The notes under the pieces: model-generated
What the model saw: only the letters and a program-made list of their open reading frames with translations
Databases searched by the model: none
What the model was told of the DNA's origin: nothing
Origin: Amylostereum areolatum
Lineage: Eukaryota; Basidiomycota; Agaricomycetes; Russulales; Stereaceae
Direction of reading: 5' to 3'
Assembly: GCA_012932865.1 (NCBI GenBank)
Contig: SAXG01000009.1
Location: 791,163-855,162 of the forward strand
DNA length: 64,000 nt
Translations under genes and position numbers: made by a program
In this document: in pieces, positions 42,209-52,407 of the stretch
How positions within the stretch are numbered: the first letter of the stretch is position 1
How the letters are laid out: each line of letters begins with the position of its first letter

Positions 42209-44359
42209 ATGGGCCCCCAGGATGCCGATGATAACTGGATCGTGGCTGATAGCGAAGATGAAGATACTCTCCTGCTGGAAAAGCCTGAACCTATCCCACC
42301 GGCGGGACAACTTGAAGGAAGTGGTAGCGGACCCTCTAGTGAGCTCACCTCCCAAGCCCAACTCACATTACAACTCACACTCTATCAACAGTCTCAATAT
42401 CGACCATAGATCAGTTCCCCTCTCGCACAGAAGCCTTGCATCGCCCTGTCGACACTTCCGCCATCTCGACGTTCTCGACCAACCCTCGCCTCGCCACTGC
42501 TTCCACTATCTCGTCTTTCCCAGCACCTTCCGAACCTCCGGCTGCTTCCACATCCTCCTCTCGGCCTCGGCCTCGGCCTGTCATCAAACGTGCTCAAGCT
42601 AGCTCCGAAGTCAGTCGGAGTGACTCTCCCGCCATCCAAACACCATCACCCGACAAAGCCATCCTTCCCACAACCATAGCTGGCCCCAGTTTCCAGAGAA
42701 GTCTGCATACCCCTCTGAAAGACAACGCCTTGGGCGTTGACTACCCGCAGGGAGCTGCCGAGCGGGCGAAGATGCGCGCGCGGAAAGCCGTCAAAGCGAT
42801 CACCCCGCAAGTGGACGTTATTGACATCTCATCGGACGAGGATGAACTAGCATTGAAGTCTCCAGAGCCTCGGAAAACGAACAAGGCTCGCCCAAAGCCT
42901 CGTCCTGTCAAGCGTGCGAAGGTGGCTGACCCCCATCCGGCCGACGTCTCCATCACAGAGTCAGAGGCCACCATCCCTGTCCCAAGCTCAAGTTTCCCTA
43001 TGGTGCCTCCTTCAGACCCCCTCCCTTCCAGTAGTGCCCCGCGTCCGTCCTCACCCCGTTCTCTGATACGGGATTCCCCTGTCCCCGAGTTGTCTTCCCT
43101 TTCTTCAACTTCGAGTTCTAAAAAGCGCAAACGGTCCTCCCGAATCGTCGATGAATCCGATAATGAGGGGGATGGTGTAGGGGCGGTTGACAGGGACTCT
43201 GCTCTTATGCCCCCTCCAGCCGTTCCGCCACTGTTCTTCGCGGACTCCTCCGGGTCGGTCGAAGTTCCTGAGGCATCCGCTCCTCCTTCGAAGAAAAGCA
43301 AGAAAGGCGAAAAGAAGGCGAAGAAAGCGGGGGAAGAAGGAGCGAAGAAGCCTAAGGCCAAACCCGGCAAACGCAAGCAAAAATCGACGGTCCAGGTTGT
43401 TATCGAGCCCTCCAGGCCCTCTTCCACAGACAAGACTAGAGACAACGACGTCGTAATGGAAGATTGTGGCACAAGTGCTCCTACCATGCAGCCTGCCGCT
43501 CGACGACCCTCTCCTATGGACTTTCGTGGGAGTCTATCACCCGTGCCGAACTCGGAGGACGAGGATGAACTGCAGCTTATTCCCCCTTCTGCCGCACGGA
43601 AGCAACCGCCCGCTCCTAAAGAGGTTGCCCAGAAGTCCAAGTCCAATAAAGGCAAAGCGACGAACAATAACGATGGTATCGGGGATGGTGTGAAGAAGTC
43701 GCGCAAGAAGGTCGCGAAAAAGGCTGTCCTTCCCGACGACGACGAAGGGGAAGCGGCGGGAGAGGATGTGGTTTCTACAACTGTCTCTGACGGCAACGGT
43801 AAATCCAAGGATCACACCCCCATCGGAGAAACGGACGGAGAGGCAGAGTCAGAGATACCCTCGCGTACCAAGGTAAAGCCTTCTCGCGTACGTGTCTTTT
43901 CCAACTAACACAACACATCAGGAAAACGTCCAACCATCCTCGCCCAGGCCAGATCCGAAACCCTCTACACCAACACCCTCGACTCCAGCGCCGTCTTCCA
44001 CCTCGACGACGAGGCGCTGGACTTTCGGCCGGCCTAAGGCGACTCCCATGCAAGAGATTATACGGCGTGCGGCTTCCCATGCTGGATCTCCCGTGTCTGT
44101 CGGCACGTACTCCCCGCTCGCTAAATCCTCCAAATCAATGCTGCGGCGTATTGCCCCGCTGCATCCTAATCGAAGGACGCCCCCGCCTCCCGCTCCTCGT
44201 CCTCCTCCGCCGAAGAAAAGTAAGAAGATGCTCGACCTGGAGGAGAAGTGGGAGCTAGAGCTCCAGGACGAGGTTGAGGGATGGTACGCGCTGACGGACG
44301 AGGAGCGCGCGCAATGGCGCCGTGCGAAGCGGGACAAGGAATTGGGATACGAGGACTAG
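42209..44359 (+). CDS. Disordered nuclear-type protein (682 aa)
   Basis: Three exons: 42209-42338, 42392-43872, 43922-44359, phases consistent, TAG at 44357-44359. The start MGPQDADDNWIVADSEDEDT is acidic. The body is Ser/Pro/Lys-rich with many basic clusters (SKKRKRSSR, PPSKKSKKGEKKAKK, GKRKQKS, KKSRKKVAKK) that would act as nuclear localisation signals, separated by acidic SSDEDEL and NSEDEDELQL motifs (IDISSDEDEL resembles a SUMO-interacting motif). The C terminus is the likely functional part: RRWTFGRPKATPMQEIIRRA, VSVGTYSPLAKSSKSMLRRI, then PPPPAPRPPPPKKSKKMLDL and the helical EEKWELELQDEVEGWYALTD, EERAQWRRAKRDKELGYED. I do not recognise a named family. A chromatin or DNA-replication-linked role is only a guess from composition. 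A 355-codon frame on the opposite strand is a shadow. Confidence 0.78.
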
Positions 44360-44564
44360 TTGCTTTCACACTTGTGTCTCGCTGTTACATGTTTTCATTG
44401 GGACATTGCTATTATGCGCTTCGATAGGTACGTTGTATGCGTCAGTTAGTCTGTATTATTACGAGTATTGCTATGTTATAGGATTAATAGGAAATGCCAT
44501 ATTGTAGCTTTTACAGCCCCTTCATACTGTTATCGTGCAGTCTGATCAATTTGCATCGCTTGGA

Positions 44565-46569
44565 CTAAGGACAGATATCATTTTCTGTTCCATGACTGGC
44601 CCAGCGGCAAAGGACGGACCTGATATTACGCCCTTCCTGGCGCTCCACCGCATACAATACGTCGCCTTCGGGAGAGAGCCACTCCACCTTCAAATAGTAA
44701 CAAAGGTCATGAGCCAGCTGCTTGACACAGGGATCCCCATTCTGAATTTTCAGAAGCTTGAATGCGCCCTCGGTACATCGCCGTGTTGACAACATTGGAT
44801 GCTCCCAATATTCCCAATTACTGGCGCTGTCCAACCACAATGTGTGAAGTGCAGGAACAAGGGCCACCTGGACGGGAAGTGGGAGTATCAGTGACAGGTC
44901 ATTGTTCGGCGTGTGGAAAGGGAGATCATACCCGGGAATAACAGCCAGGGGAGCGGTCGTACCCGACGTTGAGAGCTTCAGATATGCGCCAAAAGGTAGC
45001 GCCATGTGTGTACAGTGTCGTTAACCGGGGGAAAAGCATGAGAAGGTCGACCCATGAGGCCAGCTGTACTCCACGTAGGTTCAACGCCAGGGCTTGGATA
45101 TTACAGAAGCTAACCCGTCGAAATAAACCGAGTGCAAGGAGCTCTAGATCCGATACGACACGTGGGCTGGGAAATTTGAGTGTAAGAACTGGTCTGTGAT
45201 CGTGGTTGAAAGGCCCAACAGGGACGATGGTGGATGCAGTATGACCCTCAAATGGCACCCAGAATTGAATTGCGGCACTTGCGAGATTGGTGGCAAAGGA
45301 TATGCCGTAGGATGATCCGAGTTCTTCTAACTTGCGCGCGTGCGTGAGGATTGAGGCGAGACTATTGCACTCGTCGATGGAAATGTTGTCGACGCACTCG
45401 ACATTGGCGACGGCACCCTTCGGTAGGATTACATGGGTCCACAGCGCCATAACATCACTGCGTTCACCCACGAGGTAGATGTATTGGAGATGATTTAGTG
45501 CGACGACTGGGAGTGCACCGGAAGGCGAGGATTTGGGGATGGCATATACCAATTTTAGTACAGCCAGGGAAGGGGCACCAGAAAGAATGTCCAGGAGGTT
45601 TTCGATTGATGATAGTTTGGAAGAAGGAATGAGTTCATCGAGGATTATTTCCATTCGAGTGAGGTCTTGGAATAAGGGCGAGCCCCAAGGGATTGTGCAA
45701 CGACGGAGGGAGAGATGTCGCAACTTAGTTGTGCGACCTGCGAACAACGTGGTCTGGAAAGCGTAACATGTGGGAGTTGTGGGAGAGATCTTCTCTGAGT
45801 GTGTTAACGATAGTTTCTCCAAGGACTCGGCGGTATAAGAGGACATGCGACTGGCAATGTCGTTGAAGGTACGATCGTCTGCCGTCAAGTCTAGATCTGT
45901 GATCTGAGGGAGATGTTGCAATGCCTCAACTACAAGCGCATTCTTCGAAAGGGAAGACATGTCGCAGGAGAAGTCCCATCGAAGTGGGAAAGGAGTGTTC
46001 TCCATCCGCGATAGTATCACCGAGGTGGCAGAGGGAAAGGTGAAGATAACTTTGGCCCAAAGGAGTTTCATACTGAGGCATACGTTTCGCATATAATGGC
46101 AGACGTGCGTGACTCTGATCCAGCCTAGGTTGGGTCTTGAGCTTCCTAAAGAGAATGCAGATATGAGTGACTGCCTAGGATGGTCGTCGTTGGAAAGGAT
46201 GGTGAAAATCATGCCGAGCAGTTCGACTGGAAGACGGTTGATGGGCTGTCTCTCGTTGTGCTCGCGCCTGAAGTTTATAACGAGGAGCGAATGGAAGTCG
46301 ACGGTGGTGCCAGCCACAGCGTCGGGGGTGGGTGAAGGAATGTGTGCAGCGAGGGCGAGCATCGTCAGATCTGCCACAGTGAGGGATTGAGTTGCGGAGG
46401 GAGGTTGAAGAGAGGTGAACTCACCGGGTCTCGTTAGGAGTTGGAAGGTGCGCGATACCTGTCTGAGAGAAGTGTTTATAAGCGGGTGAAAGTCAAAGAC
46501 GGCCTCGAGACGCACCTCACGTCTGAAGATCTGAGGCGCTGCCAAGTCACTCTTTGAGCACCTAGCCAC
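44565..46569 (-). CDS. F-box protein of agaricomycete type
   Basis: Probable substrate-recognition subunit of an SCF ubiquitin ligase. It starts MARCSKSDLAAPQIFRREVR at 46569; the F-box-like motif is RLPVELLGMIFTILSNDDHP followed by LGWIRVTHVCHYMRNVCLSM (the agaricomycete W-x-x-V-x-x-VCxxWR-type segment). The rest consists of LRR-like strands (LQHLPQITDLDLTADDRTF, KLRHLSLRRCTIPWGSPLFQ, SLAVLKLVYAIPKSS). Near 44930 the frame changes: an intron with donor GTCGGG after SEALN and acceptor GTCCAG (about 44868) would join ALN to VALVPALHTLWLDSASN in phase, ending TENDICP with a stop at 44565-44567. An unspliced form would stop at about 44926. Members are numerous in these fungi and the target cannot be inferred. 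Confidence 0.78.
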
Positions 46570-46872
46570 CAGTCAAAAGAGGCACTGTGCAGATGTTCAT
46601 TTTTCCTTTGTCTGCGTTAATTCCCATGTCGAGAAGAACTAGATGCTCAAACGTGGACTTGAAAGGTATTAGTGCCGAGGTGTACAAAGGCGAACGGCGG
46701 ACTGCGCGGGACCGGGTAGATTGGGCTCACGTGATCGTGAGCGCGGTCCATTGTCTCGGCACCGTCGGACTTGCTGACGGCCCCGGCGGCGACGGGTCAA
46801 CAACGGGCTTCAACCACGACCGGGACACTTTCATTGATAATTCGGCATCCCTGTACAAGTGTCCTCATAACC
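46570..46872. other. Divergent promoter region between F-box gene and kinase
   Basis: About 300 bp separate the two divergent starts. An open frame begins at 46587 but has no protein-like character. GCTCACGTGATCGTGAGC at about 46725-46742 is a palindromic CACGTG (E-box) site that could serve either gene; this is inference. Confidence 0.4.
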
Positions 46873-48599
46873 ATGGATTCTCTACCACCGTCCCTGCTAC
46901 ATGCTTTTGATACTCTCAAATTCCACGCCAAAGACGCCATCTCAGCCATCTCCGGTTGCATCTGCCAGCAGCAGACTAAACTCAAAATCAACGGCAGAAC
47001 CTGTGCGTGCTCGCCTCTGTTTGTTATCATAACGTTTTGTTGATGTATATACTTATAGTCCAGATCATGAAGGTCTTGGGAGAAGGTGGATTCTCATTCG
47101 TGTATCTTGCGCAGGATGAAACGAGTGGGGTGAGTACTCGTTAGCATCCCTACTTCTTTCGTCATACCTATTCCAAAGTAGCGTGAGTTCGCATTGAAGA
47201 AGATCTACTGCCCAACGGGACAAGATGGCGTCAAGGAAGCAATGCGGGAGGTAGAGGCATACCGCCGATTCAAGTGCGTGCGTTACTTACTACTGTCCGC
47301 GTGAACGTATCACTTAAACAACTCGCAGACATCCCAATATCATTCGCATTCTCGTAAGTCAATGTCTGCTATATCGAGGTGCGCATCTCACATAAAACAG
47401 GACTCGACTGTGCTCCAAGATTCAGATGGCGAAGGCAAGATCGTGTATCTCTTCCTACCTGTCTACAAGGTCCGTTCGCCTTCCACGTCTCTGAAAATTG
47501 TCCAACGCGAGTATAGCGCGGTAACCTCCAAGATGCAATCAACACTCATACTCAGAATGGATCGCATTTCTCTGAGCGACAGATGCTTCGGCTCTTCAAG
47601 GGCACATGCGAAGCTATCCGTGCCATGCACATGTACCGAGCTCCGGCATCCGCTGGTGCGGGATCATCAAAACGGACTCCTGCCCGTGCTCCTCATTCCG
47701 ACGAGGACGACGATGCAGATGAAATGTTTCCTCATCCTGAAGGCGACGCCGCTGGAGGTTATTCTTATGGTGGGGAGGGCGATACGTCTGCCAGCGTACC
47801 CCTCGTGTCTCGACAGAGGATGGATGAGGGCGACGTTGTGTTTGATGGTGACGAAGAGCTGACACCATCAGGAAACGCCGGAGCCGGGGAAATCGTTCCC
47901 TATGCCCATAGAGATCTCAAACCAGGGTAAGGGCTTCCGCGGGGTTGGACCTTTACACAATTAATATTCCTCGCCAGCAATGTTATGATCGCTGATGACG
48001 GGGTGACACCCATCCTCATGGATTTCGGGAGTTGCATGAAGGCCAGGATATCGATAGAGAACCGCTCCCAGGCTCTCGTTCAACAGGTGCGTTTGTGCAG
48101 AAATCGTGCGTCAGGCAACTATTCATTCATACCACGACTTTGCGTCACAGGACCTTGCTGCTGAACAGAGTACGATGGCGTACCGGGCGCCAGAATTGTT
48201 CGATGTCAAGACTGGGGTCGCTCTGGACGAGAAGGTGGATGTATGGGTAGGTCTGCCGCCGTGACAGTGCAGAGTACGATCTGACGGTGACTCAGTCCCT
48301 TGGATGCGTTCTTTTCGCACTTGCATATCTACACTCTCCGTTTGAGAACATGCAAACGACTGAGCAGGGTGGTTCGATAGCCATGGCTGTCTTGAACGCG
48401 CGGTACAAACACCCAGCATCAAACTATTCCCAGGGTTTCAAGTCGTTAATCGACAGCATGCTCAAAGTCGACCCGAAGGATCGTCCTGATATCAACCAGG
48501 TAGATTTTTTTTCTTTGGTATCGACCAATCCATGTTACATACTCAGATACTCCGTAGGTTCTCGACACAGTCACCGCTTTACTTCAAAACGCTCGGTGA
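46873..48599 (+). CDS. STK16-like serine/threonine kinase (NAK family) with acidic insert
   Basis: Protein kinase of the NAK family closest to STK16, usually membrane-associated through acylated N-terminal cysteines and linked to Golgi/secretory traffic. The start MDSLPPSLLHAFDTLKFHA at 46873 leads to ISGCICQQQ (Cys-x-Cys as in STK16), then exons with ILKINGRTFQIMKVLGEGGF (Gly loop), REFALKKIYCP (VAIK Lys), EVEAYRRFKHPNIIRILDS, YLFLPVYK, YAHRDLKPGNVMI (catalytic loop), PILMDFGSCMKA (DFG), MAYRAPELFDV (APE) and DVWSLGCVLFALAYLHSPFE, ending QVLDTVTALLQNAR with TGA at 48597-48599. Catalytic residues are complete. Unusually, roughly 85 residues of acidic/Ser-rich sequence separate the helix LFKGTCEAIRAMHMY from the HRD motif. 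About nine introns. The last acceptor (CTCCGTAG, about 48558) was chosen because it keeps the family C terminus. Confidence 0.87.
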
Positions 48600-48714
48600 C
48601 CTACCCGACTGACCTGCCTCGCATGTATGCGTTATCTTATTTTTATCCTTTCCGGATGGACTTCCTCGTCATGTACACTTGTCTAATCACATATCGAGAA
48701 TGTATTGCAATGAT

Positions 48715-49904
48715 TCAATCGAATATTCGCAACACGTCCTCCTTCGTATGCACCTCCTTCCCGTTTCTGCGACGGGACTTTTCGCCGTCACGATCTGGCT
48801 CTGCCTTCTGTTTCCCGTCAAAATATCGAGGAGCAGAATGCATTCGAGAGGAGGTCTTCGAAGCCTTCTTTGGCTCTTCACCGCCATTTGTTTTCCTCCT
48901 TTTCTTCACTTCTCGTCCGCCCTCGAGTGCAGACTTCTTCGAGTGGCTAGGATTAGGTGGTGCGGTGATAGCTGACTTTTGGTGTCTAGCTTTCGGGGCT
49001 TTTTTGTCGTTAATATCGGTGGGCGACGGGTGTCGATCGCGATTGGCTTCCGTCGACGTAGCATCATCATTCGCTGCTTGTAACTTCTTCTCCTTTTTCA
49101 GTTTAATCCCTGCTGCTTTCTTTGCCTTCTCCTTCTCTTTCTTTTGTTTTATTGCGGCCTGTTTTGCCTTCTAAAGCAGATATGAGCCTAAGGAAGGAGA
49201 AAATGGCAAAAGCAACAAGACTACGCACTCGTTTTGCTGCACGTTTGGATTCAGTCTGAGGAGCCACAGAGGGGCTCTTCTCATCTCCCAACTGCGAGAG
49301 CACAGTACGGATGTCCTCCTCTGGATCAAGTCCCATTGAGAGCTCCTGGGCACGCTTTAATCGACGTTGGTGATGCTGCATGCCAAATCTCAGAACACTT
49401 CCAGCACGTTGGTAACACACATACTTTTGATGATTCGTGAACCTCTATCATGCGAGGGTTTTTGAGTGATTTCCCGGGACAAAAGACACATGCGCGGATA
49501 TCTGGGTCGAGGGATACGACATGAATAGGTTCTCGTAGGGCAGATGCGATACTGACGCCCTCGTCCTCATCCTCTTCACCTTCTTCGACCTCCTCTGACG
49601 AAGGTTCTTCGTCCGCTGACTCCTGGTCGGTTTCCTCGGCATCCTCCACCTGAACTCGTTTCCGCTTCAACGACTTGCCCAGCGCTTTCTTGAGTATGCT
49701 CCCGCCCACCGGGGTGTCAGAGTTAGATTGTTCTCCGGAGCCGGAGTCAACACCAGAGTCAGAGTCGGTAGAAGAGTCGGATTCGGACTCGGACTCAGAA
49801 GAGTCGGTGTCATTCAAGCCCATGACCTCTTTCATCTCTTCGTTAATACCAAGCTGCTCTTCCTCCTCCTTTCGTCGTAGCCTACGATCGACGCGTTTGA
49901 ACAT
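48715..49904 (-). CDS. Basic/acidic nucleolar-type protein with a C2H2 zinc finger
   Basis: Three or so exons. It starts MFKRVDRRLRRKEEEEQLGI at 49904, then an acidic Ser/Asp tract (SSESESESDSSTDSDSGVDS) and DEEPSSEEVEEGEEDEDEG. A zinc-finger-like RACVFCPGKSLKNPRMIEVH follows (C-X2-C-X13-H-X4-H, completed across an intron joining ESSK to HHQRRLKRA at about 49379-49430). Next is AQELSMGLDPEEDIRTVLSQ, and the C terminus is very basic (KRKAKQAAIKQKKEKEKAKK-like, KKRKTNGGEEPKKASKTS), ending DVLRIFD with a stop at 48715-48717. The pattern (MFKRxDRRxxRKEKEEELGI, an FCPxKxLKxxxMxxVHxxSxxH finger, KK-rich tail) suggests a nucleolar RNA-binding protein, possibly in ribosome biogenesis. I cannot name an orthologue. 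It converges on the kinase gene, 115 bp away. Confidence 0.72.
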
Positions 49905-50213
49905 ATTAATGAAGGCTTCCCGAGTGTTAGCGGAAAGGGGTGGTGAAGTAGGCCTGTGGTGAAGTCGATTTGATGGTCGTTGGTCGAAGCTTCGAGCGAA
50001 GAGCTGTCGGCGCTGATGCGTCTGTACCAGAGGTTATTTTTCGGCCAGCACAGTGCACACGTACACGTGACGAACGCGGCAGAGTCAACACGACTCAAGC
50101 CTGCTCTGTTCTTCTGATCCTCACTTGCACCCTTAGGGCCTCAGACGAAGTACAGCGCGTACGTCAACTCCATTTCCTATAGCTAATCATACTAATCGTA
50201 AAATAGTGACAGG

Positions 50214-51749
50214 ATGTCAGATCACGAAGTAGAAGAATCACTGCAGGCCAACGGTCGGTGCGTAAATGCGTTCTTTCCTGACCGCGTTCAACTCTCTCAT
50301 TTGATGGCTCCTTTCAGTCCGTTGCCCACAATCCCATTAGAGGTCCTCAGTCAAATTATGCTCATGACCAAGCACCGCAGACTCTATGACCTCTCCCCCA
50401 GCCGCACGCTCGCCCGCTGTGCACGTGTCGACAAACACTGGCTACACGCTGCGCGCCTGGCACTTTACACCTGCGTTTACCTCGGCAATGCCGACGATGG
50501 CCTCCCTTATGCATGTCACCATCTCTTGCGCACCCTACGTCGCACGCCCGCGCTCGCATCCCTCGTGCTCGAAATCCGGTACGCCTCTCTGCGCATGCAC
50601 CGCACCGAGACCGCCGCTCTCGCCAAGATCATTGACCGCTGCCCGAACCTGAAGGAGGTCGAGATTCACGGATGGAACGGCTACGAGCTGAAAGCACTCC
50701 ACCGCGCACTCGGCGCAGCCACGGGCCTCCGCGACGTACTCGTCTCGCGCTACGCGATGAGCGACACGCGGTGCGACGCCTTCCACCATCTACCCAAATT
50801 CTTCGAGATGATCCAGCGTTGGCCTGAACTCCGTTCCCTCAACGTATACCGCGATGCTTTAGGCTTCTCCCACGCGCCTTCCTCCGAGAACGAAGACCAG
50901 CACTTCGCGGCCAACTTCTCCGTGCAAGATGGTGCATGTCCGCACCTGAGGGACGTCGCGATCCTCTCAAATATCGAGGATCGCCACCTCGTCGCGCTCG
51001 CGCGCATCGCGCCCGCCGTACGCACGATCTACCTGTCTGGTTACCAATTCTCGGCGGCCGGGTTTGGGCGTGCGCTCGAGCTGTGGCGGGATAGCATCGA
51101 GGACATCGAGTTAGAAAGCACTGCACTGAAAAACAAGGACGGTCCGTACGCCGACAGACTGCACGATGTCATTCCCTCCCTGTCCAACCTGCGCGTGTTC
51201 AGATTCTACACGGAGAACATTCCCATCACCGTTCTGTCGAAGGGCCTCGCCGCGCTCGAGGTGCTCCAGATATCGCTCGAAGCGCAAGATGAGCTTGCCG
51301 TTTTGCACGCCATTCTCCGCTCCAACGGTCTTCCTGCCCTCAGGACGGTCTACATCACCATGTCCCACCGGTGGGGAGCGGTGGCGAAGGCCGCGGACTT
51401 TGCGCCTGGCGTTTGGGATGCGTTCGAGCGAACGTGCGCCGAGCGGGGTATCCGTTTGCAGGAGCAGACGCTGCAAGATCGGCTCGTGGAAGATAATGGA
51501 CAAGCGCTACCGAGAATAACGATCGACCGGTGGCTGGAGCGATCGTGGCATTTTCGGACGGGGGACGAGTTTGACGACGATTTCGGTGGTGGGAGCGAAC
51601 TCGAGGACGAGGACGAGGACAACTGGGACGAGGACGACGAGGACGACGACAGTGAAGATTGGGAAAATATAAACGACGAGCCGGATGACAACGACATGTA
51701 CGCGGATGCGGATGCGGAGTTTCAAGACGTGGATGAGGACAGCAACTGA
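50214..51749 (+). CDS. F-box-like protein with very acidic C terminus
   Basis: Probable F-box protein: PLPTIPLEVLSQIMLMTKHR and LARCARVDKHWLHAARLALY form the F-box and following segment. Then come leucine-rich-repeat-like strands (ALASLVLEIRYASLRMHRTE, CPNLKEVEIHGWNGYELKAL, GLRDVLVSRYAMSD, FRFYTENIPITVLSKGLAAL). The C-terminal 70 residues are almost all Asp/Glu (SELEDEDEDNWDEDDEDDDS). The start MSDHEVEESLQANG at 50214 is chosen from the frame. A canonical-looking intron (GTGCGTAAATG...CCTTTCAG, about 50258-50316) would remove CVNAFFPDRVQLSHLMAPFS and join NGR to PLPTIP in frame; the frame is also open without splicing, so the exact N terminus is uncertain. TGA at 51747-51749. The acidic tail is unusual for the family. 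Confidence 0.78.
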   Translation: MSDHEVEESLQANGRCVNAFFPDRVQLSHLMAPFSPLPTIPLEVLSQIMLMTKHRRLYDLSPSRTLARCARVDKHWLHAARLALYTCVYLGNADDGLPYACHHLLRTLRRTPALASLVLEIRYASLRMHRTETAALAKIIDRCPNLKEVEIHGWNGYELKALHRALGAATGLRDVLVSRYAMSDTRCDAFHHLPKFFEMIQRWPELRSLNVYRDALGFSHAPSSENEDQHFAANFSVQDGACPHLRDVAILSNIEDRHLVALARIAPAVRTIYLSGYQFSAAGFGRALELWRDSIEDIELESTALKNKDGPYADRLHDVIPSLSNLRVFRFYTENIPITVLSKGLAALEVLQISLEAQDELAVLHAILRSNGLPALRTVYITMSHRWGAVAKAADFAPGVWDAFERTCAERGIRLQEQTLQDRLVEDNGQALPRITIDRWLERSWHFRTGDEFDDDFGGGSELEDEDEDNWDEDDEDDDSEDWENINDEPDDNDMYADADAEFQDVDEDSN

Positions 51750-52407
51750 CCGATTCAAGTCTCTAGTTGGCAGGCTTGAATAGAACAGAAGACGGTCGTT
51801 CTCGCTGAAGAAAAGCTTTGAATCCCACTTCTACATACGTACTATGTTGTGCATCCGTCATGGTCTGTAAAAGTCGTAAAGTGGTTAAAATGTATGCACT
51901 TCTTCGCGTCCAATCCAATATCTATGAGTTACAACTCCAGGCTGAAGTGTATACTATGATCGTGTATCCCGTGCACTTGGTTCTGCACATGCTGGACGTG
52001 AGCCTGACGAGATATATGTACCAAAGATTTGCCAGAGTTAATCCACCTTGATTTTCATGCCAATTCCTTGTCCAAGCGGGCGGCATGCACGCCTGCATTT
52101 CGCAGCCCAGAAGGTCTACGATCTACAAAAGATGTGCAGTGTTTTTTTCTTTTTTCTTTCCGAGTTTGAAATGTATTTGAGGATGTACAGTGATGACAAT
52201 GTATGGATCGTACACCTTTCCCATTCCCATTCAGTAAGTATCTATACAACAACTTTACTCTATACGCCAAAATAAAAACGACAGCAGGAAGATCAACGTT
52301 CAGCAGCAGCGAGACGGTCGAGCACGACCATACCGATGGACACGACAAACAAACCCCGAGAGTAGAAACACAATCCAGAACATGACACCCTTTCTACCTA
52401 TATCGGA
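51750..52407. other. 0.66 kb convergent intergenic region
   Basis: The stretch lies between the convergent F-box and TPS1 genes. It shows no recognisable domain; only short frames are present. It should contain both 3' ends. AT-rich TTTTTTTCTTTTTTC near 52142-52157 and AAAATAAAAACG near 52268 fit fungal polyadenylation signals loosely. Confidence 0.4.

Noticed and set aside
42741..43808. 355-codon open frame on the minus strand
   Set aside because: It is antisense to the spliced disordered nuclear protein; Ser/Gly-rich composition is the mirror of that gene's codons and no domain is seen.
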